Shown: positions 16,137 through 24,908 of the stretch, piece after piece
How the letters are laid out: every line of letters begins with the position of its first letter
Numbering within the stretch: the first letter of the stretch is position 1
Assembly: GCA_028287035.1 (NCBI GenBank)
Contig: JAQBQL010000106.1
Location: forward strand, 1-64,000
Direction: 5' to 3'
DNA from: Labilithrix sp.
GTDB lineage: Bacteria; Myxococcota; Polyangia; Polyangiales; Polyangiaceae
DNA: 64,000 nucleotides
The notes under the pieces: model-generated
Seen by the model: only the letters and a program-made list of their open reading frames with translations
The model's database searches: none
What the model was told of the DNA's origin: nothing
Position numbers and translations under genes: made by a program

Positions 16137-18320
16137 TCAGTACGCGCCGCTCAGCGCGTCGAACGCATGCGCGTTCCACGCGGACGGACCGAGCTGACCC
16201 TGACGCAGCTTGCCGTAGGCGAAGCCGTCGATGCGTGCAGCATACACGGTCGTCGTGATCGGGCCGTGCACGAGCCCGAGCCGGCTCGTGGTGGCGAGCG
16301 CGTCGAGGTCCGGCACCTCGAAGCTCTGCGCGCCGCCGGGAGCCACGATGTTCCAGGAGACGAGACCGTTGCCCGAGGAGACCTGCACGACCGAGAGGTC
16401 GACGGGCCCGCTCGCGCCGGTGAACGAGACGTGCGTGCCGTCCCACGCGCCGAGCCCCGGCGTTCCGAGCACCGGTACGCCGAGGAAGCCGCCCACCGCG
16501 ACCGGATCGTTCGCGTTCGTGGTGCGGATGCGTCCGACGACGCTCGCCGGCCGCTGGAGATCCGCGCCCGTGGCCGCGACGCCGCCGAGGACGTACTGCT
16601 CGCTCGCCGCGGCATGGTCGAGCGACGGCAGCCCGAGGAAGGGGAGGGTCGCCGGCGCGGGGAGCGTCGTCACCTGGCTGGCACGCGGCAGGATCGCGTA
16701 GAGGCCGCTGCCCAGCGTCAGCGCCACCTTGCCGAGGAACCGGTCGGGGCCGCGCGGTCCGGGCGCGGGCGGCAGCGGCGCCATCGTCACCTGGTGATCG
16801 AAGAGGATGTCCATCGCCACGTCGACGCCGGTCACGTGCGTCTGCGCCGGCACCGAGATGCCGCGCGCGATGCCCATGACGTACGGCACGAAGCGAGGCG
16901 GGGTCTCGCTGCGGTCCTCGAGCCCCGCGACGACGTAGAGCGTCGCGTTGCCCGGAAACACGACCGCCGTGAACCCGTAGCCGCTCGCGCCCGCCGACTC
17001 GGGCGTGATGGCCTCGTTCGGCGGAGGCAGCGCGAAGAGCTCGTTGGGCGAGCTCGAGGCCTCGAACACGTACGCGGCGCGCCGCTCGGTGGGCCGCGTC
17101 GGGTCGGGAACGTTCGTCCAGCCCACGCGCTGGAACTCGTTGTTGCCGCCCCTGAAGACGAGGTCGCCCGAGATGACCCCACCGAAGCGTCCGCCGCCGC
17201 CCCCCGTCGAGGGTGGGTCGCCGTGGGCGCATGCGGGATCGAGGACCGGGGCGAGGTAGGCGGTCACGGTGTCGACCGGCACGTCCACGTACGTGATCGG
17301 CTGATGGCATTCCGCGGTGACCGTGACGGTGACCTTCCCGCCGGTCAGCCCGTTGAACTCGGTGACCCCGCTCGCGGCGGTAGGTTGCACGATCCCGGTC
17401 GCCAGCGACGAGCCGGCCACGACCGGCGCGCCCGCGATGGGCGTGCCGGTGAACGCGTCGTACGCGAGCACGCGGAGGCGCCCCGACAGCGCGCCGCCCG
17501 AGAGGCCACCACGGTAGCCGTCGGTCGAGTCGCTGTACGTGAACGCGTCACGCGCCTGGAGGGTCTTCCCGTCGGGGGTGGTGACCGTGACGTCCTTCGC
17601 GCCGGGCGCGCCCGCCGCGGTGGTGCACTCGAGCGCCGTCGGCCCCGCGACCGTGACCCCCTGACAGGGGACGCCGCCGATGGCGACCGTGGTGCCCGCC
17701 GCGGTCCAGGCGGTCCCGCTGCCGGTCAGGGTGATGCGCGTGCCGCCGCTCGTCGCGCCGCTGTCGGGCTGGACGACGAACGCGTCGTAGTAGAAGGCCT
17801 TCGCGAGCACGCGCTCCTTGGCGGTGGCGTCGTCGCGGATGCGGACGTCGACGAACCCGGGCGGGCCGGGCGGAGTCACGATCGCGGCGCGCGTCGGATC
17901 GCTCGCGAGGACCGATCCGGGCGGCACCTCCGCGGCGCCGAGGAAGACGCGGAGGCGCGAGCTGAAGCCCCGTCCGGTCAGCGTGGCCCTCGTGCCGCCC
18001 GTGAAGGGGCCATGAGACGGCGTGAGGCCCTCGAGCGCGTAGGGATCGCCGAGGTCCACGTCGGAGCGGGTGAGCCCGCCGTCGTCGAGGCCGATGCTCG
18101 ACGGGCCGCCGCCGTCCTGGTCGCCGAGCAGCGCCGGACCCGCGCCGGGCAGGCACCCGGCGCCGACGGTGCCCGAACCGAGCACCACGGCAATCGGAGC
18201 GAGGACCGCGAGGACCGTGACGAGGCCGCGCGGGCCGGCGGGGCGGCGGGCGACTCGTTCCGGGGAAGGCCTGCCTCGCGTCACCGGCTCAGGGTACGCC
18301 GAGCGGCGGCGGAGGGCCAT
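16137..18320 (-). CDS. IPT/TIG-domain surface lipoprotein
   Basis: A 727-residue lipoprotein with an unusually long basic pre-signal region (1-32). The hydrophobic core is VTVLAVLAPIAVVL and the lipobox is TVGAGC (C56). After a Gly/Asp linker come two IPT/TIG immunoglobulin-like folds (about 95-180 and 180-265), recognisable from LTPSHGPFTGGTRATLTG and VQPDSGATSGGTRITLTG. A beta-sandwich, transthyretin-like segment (ITYVDVPVDTVTAYLAP) and a long beta-rich C-terminal part follow. It sits in the middle of a three-lipoprotein operon, suggesting the three assemble or are deployed together on the cell surface. No catalytic motif is seen. Confidence 0.82.
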   Translation of the reverse strand: MALRRRSAYPEPVTRGRPSPERVARRPAGPRGLVTVLAVLAPIAVVLGSGTVGAGCLPGAGPALLGDQDGGGPSSIGLDDGGLTRSDVDLGDPYALEGLTPSHGPFTGGTRATLTGRGFSSRLRVFLGAAEVPPGSVLASDPTRAAIVTPPGPPGFVDVRIRDDATAKERVLAKAFYYDAFVVQPDSGATSGGTRITLTGSGTAWTAAGTTVAIGGVPCQGVTVAGPTALECTTAAGAPGAKDVTVTTPDGKTLQARDAFTYSDSTDGYRGGLSGGALSGRLRVLAYDAFTGTPIAGAPVVAGSSLATGIVQPTAASGVTEFNGLTGGKVTVTVTAECHQPITYVDVPVDTVTAYLAPVLDPACAHGDPPSTGGGGGRFGGVISGDLVFRGGNNEFQRVGWTNVPDPTRPTERRAAYVFEASSSPNELFALPPPNEAITPESAGASGYGFTAVVFPGNATLYVVAGLEDRSETPPRFVPYVMGIARGISVPAQTHVTGVDVAMDILFDHQVTMAPLPPAPGPRGPDRFLGKVALTLGSGLYAILPRASQVTTLPAPATLPFLGLPSLDHAAASEQYVLGGVAATGADLQRPASVVGRIRTTNANDPVAVGGFLGVPVLGTPGLGAWDGTHVSFTGASGPVDLSVVQVSSGNGLVSWNIVAPGGAQSFEVPDLDALATTSRLGLVHGPITTTVYAARIDGFAYGKLRQGQLGPSAWNAHAFDALSGAY

Positions 18321-18336
18321 CGCGCTCCTGCCGCGT

Positions 18337-18912
18337 TCAGTCGAACGCGACGTGCAGCGCGTACGTCGGCTGGTCGGCGTCCTTGCTCCCCGCCGCGCGG
18401 CGGACCAGCACGGCGTAGACGGTGCCGGGTGTCGCCGGGAGCTCGGCGGCGATCGGGAGGAGCTGCCCGTTCTTGTAGTAGCGGTAGGCGACCTTGCCGC
18501 CCGTCTCCGTGTGCGTGATGAGCATGCTCTTCGCGCCGGCGGGAACGGTGAACGTGCCGAAGTCCTGGTCGCTCTGGCCGCTCACCTGGCCGCAGAAGTC
18601 CGTCGTGAAGGGCGTCGCGTCCTCGAGGTCGTCATCGGGCTCCGCCTCCGTCGTGCAGGTCGCGACGGGAGGCGCGGCGTCGGGCGTGGCTGCGTCGACC
18701 GGCGGGGGTCGCGCCGCGTCGGCGGCGCTCGCGTCGGCAGGCGCGCCGGGCGACGCCCCGCTGTCCGGCGTGGGCACGGTGCGGATGCCGCCGCTTTCCG
18801 GTTCATCGAAGAGCTCGGTCCCCGCCGCGCCCGAGCAGGCGCCGATCGCGAAGACCGCGAGGAGCGCAACGAGCGCGAGCGGGGCGCGGAACCGGAGACG
18901 GCGAACCACCAT
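18337..18912 (-). CDS. Lipoprotein with PPC-like beta domain
   Basis: A 191-residue lipoprotein starting at ATG 18912. The lipobox is FAIGAC (C26). An Ala/Pro/Asp-rich linker leads to a compact C-terminal domain starting EAEPDDDLEDATPF. This opening and the later FTVPAG and YALHVAFD strands resemble the bacterial pre-peptidase C-terminal (PPC) fold found on secreted proteins. It is first in the operon with the two larger lipoproteins (16 bases to the next gene). Two Cys in the mature domain could form a disulphide. Function unknown. Confidence 0.75.
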   Translation of the reverse strand: MVVRRLRFRAPLALVALLAVFAIGACSGAAGTELFDEPESGGIRTVPTPDSGASPGAPADASAADAARPPPVDAATPDAAPPVATCTTEAEPDDDLEDATPFTTDFCGQVSGQSDQDFGTFTVPAGAKSMLITHTETGGKVAYRYYKNGQLLPIAAELPATPGTVYAVLVRRAAGSKDADQPTYALHVAFD

Positions 18913-18991
18913 GCTCACCGCAAGTGCATGGCCGGTGCCACGAGGAACACCGCGTGAATCCTGCACGCAACAGGGGCGCGTGGCGGTCCGC

Positions 18992-21613
18992 TCACACCTC
19001 GGCCCCGGATCCGCCGGCATCCATCTCACCCGGCGCGCGAGCCGGCAGCGCGCCGCGCAGGATGCGGAGCGCGATGCGCTTCTTGCCGGCCGGATCGGGC
19101 GGTGACGCGTCGTTCGCCGCCACGTTCCCGCTCGCCGCCCGGAGCTGCGGAGGCATCTCGGCGGACGCCGCCGGTCCGACGCACGCCGGGCAGCCCACCT
19201 CGCAGGGACAGGTCTCGACGAGACGGAGCGCCTCGCCGAGGAGCTTCGCGCGCTGCTCGAAGATGCGCTCGGCGAGGCCGATGCCCCCGGGCGTGTGCTC
19301 GTAGAGGAAGAGCGTCGGCGCGTAGCCGGGCTTCGGCCCGCCGCGCACCTTCCGCGGCACCGGCGCGTCGTCGTCACCGGGGCCCTGCGGCGCCGTCTCG
19401 TCCAGATCGGTGTCGCCGAGCGTGCACCCGAGGTCGCGGGGATCGCACATGAGCGCGAGCGTCGCGACGGTCTCGAGCGCGATGCCCGCCCCGCGCAGCC
19501 CGTCGATCGCCGCCGCGCGTCCGTGGGGCATCTGCTGGCAGACGCTCTCCGGCACGGTGAGCCAGAAGGCGGTCGTGTGCATCTGCATCTCGGGGAGGCG
19601 CACGTCGCCGTAGCCCGCGTTCTCGTGCGTGTAGAACTTGATCTTCTTGTAGCCGACCACCTTCTCGACGACCGACACCTCGCCCCAGCCGGTCGGCCAG
19701 GAGCCGGGCTCGGCGGTGCTGCTCGCCGGCGCCGTTTCGTCGAGCACCCCGTCTGCGTCGGCGAGCACGGCCGCGGCGCCGCTCGACGGACCGACCGCGA
19801 ACTCCTCGAGGACGCTGACCGTCGTGTAGGTCATCGCGTCCGTCCAGTAGTCGGGCTTCACCTTGCGGACGAAGGCCTTGTGGTTCTCGTAGTCGAACTT
19901 CTCGACCTGCCAGCACTCGCCGTCGTGCTGGTAGATGGCCTGCTCGTGCACCATCGTGTGCGCGCCGCGCCAGTCGATCTCGGCGATGGTCTTGTCGTGC
20001 TCGTTGTCGATGATGACGACGTTGTCCCAGCCGATCGATCGGAGCGAGACGTTGTTCGCGGGGTACGCGTCGGCCGCCCAGTGGAACGTGCCCTGCGTCT
20101 CGTGGAGGACCTTGTGCTGGACGAGGAACTCGAGCGCCGCCGCCGTGTCCTCGCCGCTCAGCGTGCCGTACGGCTCGCCGCGCCGGAAGGGCAGCTCGAA
20201 CGCTCCGCACTTCAGGTGCTGGATGAGGATCTCCGGGTTGTCGGCGTCGATCCGCGCCTCCTCGACGGGCGCCCCGAGCAGGTACTCGGGCGCGCGGGCG
20301 AGGAACTGATCGAGCGGCGCGCTCGAGGTGACGAGCACGCAGATGCTGCGGTCGCCGCGGCGACCCGCGCGGCCGAACCGCTGCCAAGTGGCCGCGACCG
20401 AGCCCGGATATCCGGCGCAGACCACCGCGTCGAGGCCGCCGATGTCGATGCCGAGCTCGAGGGCGTTCGTCGCGACGACGCAGAGCACCTCGCCGGCCCG
20501 CAGCTTCCGCTCGATCTCGCGCCGCTGCTCGGGGAGGTAGCCGCCGCGGTAGCCCATGATGCGCGAGGCATCGATCTCGGGCTGCACCTTGTCGCGCAGG
20601 TAGCGGAGCATCACCTCGACGTTGTTGCGCGACTGGCCGAACACGATGGTCGGCACGTGCGCGCGCACCAGCGTGTTCGCGAGCATCACCGCTTGCTTCA
20701 CGTAGCTCGCGCGGATGCCGAGCTCCTCGTTGACGACCGGCGGGTTGAACATGAAGACGCGCCGCTCGCCCTGGGGGGCTCCGTTCTCGGTGATCGCGAC
20801 GAGCTCGCGCTCGCGGCCCGGGGCGGCGGCGTCGGGCAGCGCGAGGCCGAACATGCGCGCCGCGTGCTCGGCCGGGTTGCCGATGGTGGCGGTGGCGCCG
20901 ATGAGCGTCGGCGTCGAGCCGTGGAACTTCGCCACCCGCATGAGCCGGCGAATGACGTTGGCGACGTGCGAGCCGAAGACGCCCTTGTACGTGTGCAGCT
21001 CGTCGACGACGACGTAGCGGAGGTTCTGGAAGGTGCGCGCCCACGCGGTGTGGTGCGGGAGGATGCCGGCGTGCAGCATGTCCGGGTTCGTGAGCACGAT
21101 CCCGGTACGCTCGCGGGCCGCGCGGCGCGCGTCGCCGGGGGTGTCACCGTCGTAGACGACCGCGCCCGACTCGAGGCCGCTCGCGCGCATCAGCTCGCGG
21201 AGGCTGTTCTCCTGGTCACGGGCGAGCGCCTTCGTCGGATAGAGGTAGAGCGCGCGCGCGTCGCGGTCCTCGAGCATCGTCGAGAGGACCGGGAGGTGGA
21301 AGCAGTAGCTCTTGCCGCTGGCGGTGGGCGTGGCGACGACGAGCGCCTTCGTCGCCGGGTCACGCGCGGCGACGAACGCACGCGCCTGGTGATCGTAGAG
21401 CTCGGTCACCCCGCGGCCACGCAGCGCGAAGGCGATGGGCGTCGGGAGGCCGGGCGGGAAGGGGGCCATCGTCGCCGCGCGAGGCGGAAGCGTCTCGTCG
21501 GCGGTGAGACAGGGCTTCACCATCCGGCTCGCGAGCCACTCCTCGACCACGGCGTCGACGCCGCGCGCGGCCTTCCAGGGGATGCGGCTGTTCGTGCGGG
21601 GCGACTTCTCCAT
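18992..21613 (-). CDS. MrfA/YprA-like DNA repair helicase with C-terminal Cys cluster
   Basis: An 873-residue superfamily 2 helicase. Walker A is TPTASGK (95-101), the Walker B box is DELH (204-207), and motif VI is QRFGRAGRRGDRS. The long C-terminal region has the DUF1998-type metal-binding cysteines (CDPRDLGC and TCPCEVGCPACVG), the signature of the YprA/MrfA family. In Bacillus, MrfA acts in nucleotide-excision-independent mitomycin C repair. The start at ATG 21613 is the best supported, although upstream in-frame codons exist. Immediately upstream are two copies of a GCTGAACATCC element resembling the downstream half of the Myxococcus LexA box, so damage-inducible expression is possible. 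It is divergent from lspA. Confidence 0.9.
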   Translation of the reverse strand: MEKSPRTNSRIPWKAARGVDAVVEEWLASRMVKPCLTADETLPPRAATMAPFPPGLPTPIAFALRGRGVTELYDHQARAFVAARDPATKALVVATPTASGKSYCFHLPVLSTMLEDRDARALYLYPTKALARDQENSLRELMRASGLESGAVVYDGDTPGDARRAARERTGIVLTNPDMLHAGILPHHTAWARTFQNLRYVVVDELHTYKGVFGSHVANVIRRLMRVAKFHGSTPTLIGATATIGNPAEHAARMFGLALPDAAAPGRERELVAITENGAPQGERRVFMFNPPVVNEELGIRASYVKQAVMLANTLVRAHVPTIVFGQSRNNVEVMLRYLRDKVQPEIDASRIMGYRGGYLPEQRREIERKLRAGEVLCVVATNALELGIDIGGLDAVVCAGYPGSVAATWQRFGRAGRRGDRSICVLVTSSAPLDQFLARAPEYLLGAPVEEARIDADNPEILIQHLKCGAFELPFRRGEPYGTLSGEDTAAALEFLVQHKVLHETQGTFHWAADAYPANNVSLRSIGWDNVVIIDNEHDKTIAEIDWRGAHTMVHEQAIYQHDGECWQVEKFDYENHKAFVRKVKPDYWTDAMTYTTVSVLEEFAVGPSSGAAAVLADADGVLDETAPASSTAEPGSWPTGWGEVSVVEKVVGYKKIKFYTHENAGYGDVRLPEMQMHTTAFWLTVPESVCQQMPHGRAAAIDGLRGAGIALETVATLALMCDPRDLGCTLGDTDLDETAPQGPGDDDAPVPRKVRGGPKPGYAPTLFLYEHTPGGIGLAERIFEQRAKLLGEALRLVETCPCEVGCPACVGPAASAEMPPQLRAASGNVAANDASPPDPAGKKRIALRILRGALPARAPGEMDAGGSGAEV

Positions 21614-21802
21614 GACAGCTGAACATCCAAGCAGCCTTCCGCGCCGGGCGCAAACCGCACGCGGGACAGAAATCATCCCGCGCGTGCGTGACACGCGTGG
21701 GCTCTTTGAGTAGCGTTCGCGGTCCGCGCGAGCCCGTGCTCGCTGAACATCCGTCAACCCTCGACCCATCCCCGCCGTCCCCGCCCGTCGCGGCCTCCCG
21801 AA
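21614..21802. promoter_or_regulatory. Divergent helicase/lspA regulatory region with repeated LexA-like half-sites
   Basis: This 189-base region holds the 11-base direct repeat GCTGAACATCC at 21618-21628 and 21742-21752. On the minus strand each reads GGATGTTCAGC, whose right side fits the YGTTCAGS end of the published Myxococcus LexA motif; the left sides fit only partly. Between them, 21657-21687 is a near-perfect inverted repeat (GCACGCGGGA ... TCCCGCGCGTGC). The first repeat lies only five bases upstream of the helicase ATG, where a bound repressor would block transcription or initiation. Confidence 0.45.
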
Positions 21803-22705
21803 ATGAGCGAACCGACTCCCTCCGAAGCCAACGCAGGCGCCGCCGAGCCCGGAGATCCGACCGGCGCGCCGGTGCCCAGGGAGCCGACCGCTCCCGAGGT
21901 CGAGAAGGGCGAGGGTTACACGGAGCCGCCCGCCGCCGACGCGCCCCGGCCCGCGCCCGAGGAGCCGCCGATCGCCCCCGGTGTGCCGCGCCTCCCGCGT
22001 CCCGAGGGGACCTCCGCGACGATCCCCGACACGATCCTCCTGCCGCGTCCTTCGCCGTCGTTCCTCGCGGTGGTGTCGGTCGTCACGCTCGCGTCGGACA
22101 TCGTGACGAAGCTCTGGGCCGAGAAGCGGCTCGAGGGCTACCCGGGGTACGTCAGCGTCCTCGACAACCACCTGATGTTCAACCTCGCGCGGAACCGCGG
22201 CGGGGCCTGGGGGCTCCTCCAGAACCAGAGCGAGAACGTCCGGCGGCCCTTCTTCCTGCTCGTGTCGGTCGCCGCCATCGCGTTCATCGTCACGCTGTAC
22301 CGCCGGCTCCAGCCGCGGCAGCACGCGCTCAAGTGGGGCCTGCCCCTCGTGCTCGGCGGCGCGCTCGGCAACGTGTTCGACCGCATCCGCTACGGCTTCG
22401 TCATCGACTTCATCGACTACCGGTCCGACTGGATCCACGCGATGAACGAGCTGATCCAGCGCAAGTACCCGGGCCACATCGTCACCGACCACTGGCCGAC
22501 GTTCAACGTCGCGGACGTGGCGATCTGCGTGGGCGTCGGCCTCATGGCCATCGACATGCTGACCTCGCGCCGCGGCCCGAAGAAGGTCCACGCGGCCGAC
22601 GTGCCGGTCGAGCCCGAGGTCGTGGCTCCGTCGCCCGCCGCGCAGCAAGCGGCGCAAGCGGCGGAAGCGCACGACGCCGCCGAGCCCGAGAAGACCGCGA
22701 CCTGA
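21803..22705 (+). CDS. lspA: Signal peptidase II (prolipoprotein peptidase), extended
   Basis: Inner-membrane aspartyl protease that cleaves lipoprotein signal peptides after diacylglyceryl transfer, the step needed by the many lipoproteins encoded here. Conserved parts are SDIVTKLWAE, NLARNRGGAWGLL and GGALGNVFDRIRYG. The catalytic aspartates should be D202 (VIDFIDY) and D238 (FNVADVAI). At 300 residues it is nearly twice the usual 160. About 80 extra Pro/Glu/Ala-rich residues precede the first membrane helix. There is an insert between the two Asp motifs and an Ala/Glu-rich tail of about 45 residues. No in-frame alternative start near the core is better supported. Confidence 0.93.
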   Translation: MSEPTPSEANAGAAEPGDPTGAPVPREPTAPEVEKGEGYTEPPAADAPRPAPEEPPIAPGVPRLPRPEGTSATIPDTILLPRPSPSFLAVVSVVTLASDIVTKLWAEKRLEGYPGYVSVLDNHLMFNLARNRGGAWGLLQNQSENVRRPFFLLVSVAAIAFIVTLYRRLQPRQHALKWGLPLVLGGALGNVFDRIRYGFVIDFIDYRSDWIHAMNELIQRKYPGHIVTDHWPTFNVADVAICVGVGLMAIDMLTSRRGPKKVHAADVPVEPEVVAPSPAAQQAAQAAEAHDAAEPEKTAT

Positions 22706-22754
22706 CGAGCTGACGACCTGACGACCTGCCCGAGGCCGTCGGGCAGCTCGTCAG
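22702..22754. terminator. Nested inverted repeat between lspA and gmk
   Basis: The arms CTGACGAGCTG (22702-22712) and CAGCTCGTCAG (22744-22754) are perfect complements, and each contains the stop codon of the adjacent convergent gene. Inside is a stronger hairpin, CTGCCCGA-GGCCG-TCGGGCAG (22726-22746). There is no T-run. It probably acts as a bidirectional transcription end point. Confidence 0.6.
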
Positions 22755-23392
22755 AGCTTGCCGGCCCGCAGCAGGCGCTCGGCGAGGTAGGCGCGGCGAA
22801 GGCGCCGCGAGCGCTCGGCGAGCACGATGCCCTCGAGGTGCTTGAAGGCGCTCTCGACGTCGTCGTTGACGACCAGGTAGTCGAAGAATCCGTAGTGCTC
22901 GATCTCGACCTTCGCCGCCTCGAAGCGGCGCTTCACGACCTCGTCGGTGTCGCTGGCGCGCCCGCGGAGGCGGCGTTCGAGCTCGATCATCGAGGGCGGC
23001 AGGATGAACACCGCGGTCGCGTCCGGCTGCTTGGCGCGGATCTGACGGGCGCCCTGGTAGTCGATGTCGAAGATCATGCCCGCGCAGCCCGGCTCCGACC
23101 GCGCGCGCTCGATCTCGGCGTGGGACGTGCCGTAGCAGTTGCCGTGCACCTCCGCCCACTCGAGGAAGGCCTCGCGCTCGACGAGCTCGTCGAAGTCCTT
23201 GCGGTCGACGAAGTGGTAGTCGCGCCCGTCGTCCTCGTTCGTGCGCGGCGTCCGCGTCGTGTGCGAGACGCTGAAGCGCATGGCCGGGAAGCGCTCCTGC
23301 AGCTTGCGGGTCAGCGTCGTCTTCCCCGCGCCGCTCGGCGAAGAAAGGATGAGGAGCAGGAACGGATCGACCATCGGCTTGGCCGGCATCAT
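22751..23392 (-). CDS. gmk: Guanylate kinase
   Basis: Phosphorylates GMP to GDP with ATP. The P-loop SPSGAGKT lies at 18-25 (start at 23392). It is followed by the GMP-binding HTTRTPRTNEDDGRDYHFV region and the lid segment. The 213-residue length is normal. Three in-frame ATGs compete (23392, 23389, 23374). CTGGGG just upstream fits 23389-23392, while 23374 gives the more usual distance to the P-loop. It is the last gene of a DUF507-yicC-gmk operon, 7 bases after yicC; the yicC-gmk pairing is widespread in bacteria. Confidence 0.95.
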   Translation of the reverse strand: MMPAKPMVDPFLLLILSSPSGAGKTTLTRKLQERFPAMRFSVSHTTRTPRTNEDDGRDYHFVDRKDFDELVEREAFLEWAEVHGNCYGTSHAEIERARSEPGCAGMIFDIDYQGARQIRAKQPDATAVFILPPSMIELERRLRGRASDTDEVVKRRFEAAKVEIEHYGFFDYLVVNDDVESAFKHLEGIVLAERSRRLRRAYLAERLLRAGKL

Positions 23393-23399
23393 ACCCCAG

Positions 23400-24275
23400 C
23401 TACTCGATGTTCTGAACCTGCTCTCGCATCCGTTCGATCTCCGCCTTCAGCTCGACGACCGCGTGCGCGATGGGCACGTCCTGGCTCTTGGCGCCGACGG
23501 TGTTGACCTCGCGCACCATCTCCTGGAGGAGGAAGTCGAGCCGGCGCCCGACGCCCTCGGAGCCGGCGAGGACCGTCTCGAAGTGCGCCACGTGGCTCGC
23601 GAGGCGCGTGAGCTCCTCGCAGATGTCCACGCGGTCGGCGAAGAGCGCGAGCTCCTGCTCGAGCCGGCCCTGGTCGACCTCGACGTCGGAGCCGGCGCGG
23701 AGGCGCTCGGCGCGCTCCTTCAGCTTCTTCCGGTAGGTCTCGACCACGTGCGGCGCGCGCTCCTGCACGAGCGCCGCGAGCGCCCGGACCGACGCGAGTC
23801 GCCGGCTGATGTCCTGGGCTAGCGCGGCTCCCTCGCGAGCGCGCATCTCGTCGAGCGCCACGAGCGCGCTCGCGAACGCCGTGGTCGCGGCGGCGCGCAG
23901 GCCGTCGCCGAGCACGTCCACCGTCGGCACGAAGAGGTCGGGGACCGCCGCCAGCAACGAGAGGGGCACCTCGGTGCCGGGCGCGAGCTCGTCGCGGAGC
24001 TCGACGAGCGCGGTGAACACGCTCCTCGCCCGTTCCATCTGGAGCGACAGCGCGAAGGGGGCCGGGCCGTCGAGACGGACCGTCACCTCGAACCGGCCGC
24101 GCGAGAGCCTCTCGCGCGCGAGCGTCTCGATCGTTCCCGCGAGGTCCGGCAGCTGGGCCGGGACGCGAACGCGGATGTCGAGGTAGCGATGGTTCACCGC
24201 CCGGATCTCGACCCCGAGCTTTCCAGCGCCGCCGACCGCGGCCTCACCGAACCCGAAGCCGGTCATGCTGCGCAT
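23400..24275 (-). CDS. yicC: YicC/YloC family endoribonuclease
   Basis: A 291-residue member of the YicC family, which members in E. coli and Bacillus show to be an RNA endonuclease linked to small-RNA turnover. The hallmark start RSMTGFG is present, then AVNHRYLDIRVR near the N-terminus, and the C-terminal block with RLDFLLQEMVREVNT and a final helix. I chose ATG 24275 (MRSMTGFG). The frame is open to 24314, but that would overlap the upstream gene and adds residues the family lacks. It lies between a DUF507 gene and gmk in one operon. Confidence 0.93.
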   Translation of the reverse strand: MRSMTGFGFGEAAVGGAGKLGVEIRAVNHRYLDIRVRVPAQLPDLAGTIETLARERLSRGRFEVTVRLDGPAPFALSLQMERARSVFTALVELRDELAPGTEVPLSLLAAVPDLFVPTVDVLGDGLRAAATTAFASALVALDEMRAREGAALAQDISRRLASVRALAALVQERAPHVVETYRKKLKERAERLRAGSDVEVDQGRLEQELALFADRVDICEELTRLASHVAHFETVLAGSEGVGRRLDFLLQEMVREVNTVGAKSQDVPIAHAVVELKAEIERMREQVQNIE

Positions 24276-24300
24276 GCGGGTACCGGCGGACGCGGCCTCG

Positions 24301-24822
24301 TCAGCCGAGACCACGCCTCCGCTTCACGCCCTCGAGGGCGCGGGCATATTCGATGTCCCACTGGCTCGTGCCCTCGCGCACGTGCTTGATCTGCGCGCGC
24401 ACCTCGGTGTCCACGTCGTTGTCGACGGACATGTTCTTCTTGAAGATCGGTGCCATGCGCCGGCGGAGCGCCACGTCCTCGGCGTAGACCTCCTCGACGT
24501 GCGAGGAGTGCATCAGCATCTCGACCACCTGGTCGAGGAGGTAGTCCAGCGTCTCGTCGCCCACCTTGATGCCGTGCTTCTGGGCGACCTGCTCGCGGAG
24601 GCGCCCGAACTCGCCGGTGCTGCGGCCGGTGCGGGTGAGGAGCTCGCGCGTCTTGTCGTCGACCACGCGCTCCGTCTCGAGGTAGCTGCGGAGCACCGAC
24701 TCGACGTCGGCGATCACTTCCTTCTGCGCCCCCGCGTCCTCGAGATCGATGTCCTTCGACGAAAGGAGGGCGCGGACCACCTCCTGCGCAATCGACGGGA
24801 CCTTGGCGTTGTAGAGGCGCAT
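24301..24822 (-). CDS. DUF507 family protein
   Basis: A 173-residue protein beginning MRLYNAKVPSIAQEVVRALL, the typical N-terminus of DUF507 proteins common in Myxococcota and Aquificota. The family is usually about 90 residues per unit; here two related helical halves are visible. Charged helices with DVESVLRSYLE and HSSHVEEVYAED suggest a soluble cytoplasmic all-helical protein. No enzyme activity is known for the family. It is the first gene of the operon with yicC and gmk and is divergent from the 24909 gene. Confidence 0.88.
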   Translation of the reverse strand: MRLYNAKVPSIAQEVVRALLSSKDIDLEDAGAQKEVIADVESVLRSYLETERVVDDKTRELLTRTGRSTGEFGRLREQVAQKHGIKVGDETLDYLLDQVVEMLMHSSHVEEVYAEDVALRRRMAPIFKKNMSVDNDVDTEVRAQIKHVREGTSQWDIEYARALEGVKRRRGLG

Positions 24823-24908
24823 GCTCGGGAAGGGGACGGTAACGAAAAAGCCCGGCGCGCGCCGCCAAAAACGGCGCGATTTGCGGCTGGGATTCGCCTA
24901 CTCTCGCC

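Noticed and set aside
23740..24300. Plus-strand frames across yicC
   Set aside because: Shadows with Ser/Arg-rich composition; yicC on the minus strand has unmistakable family motifs.
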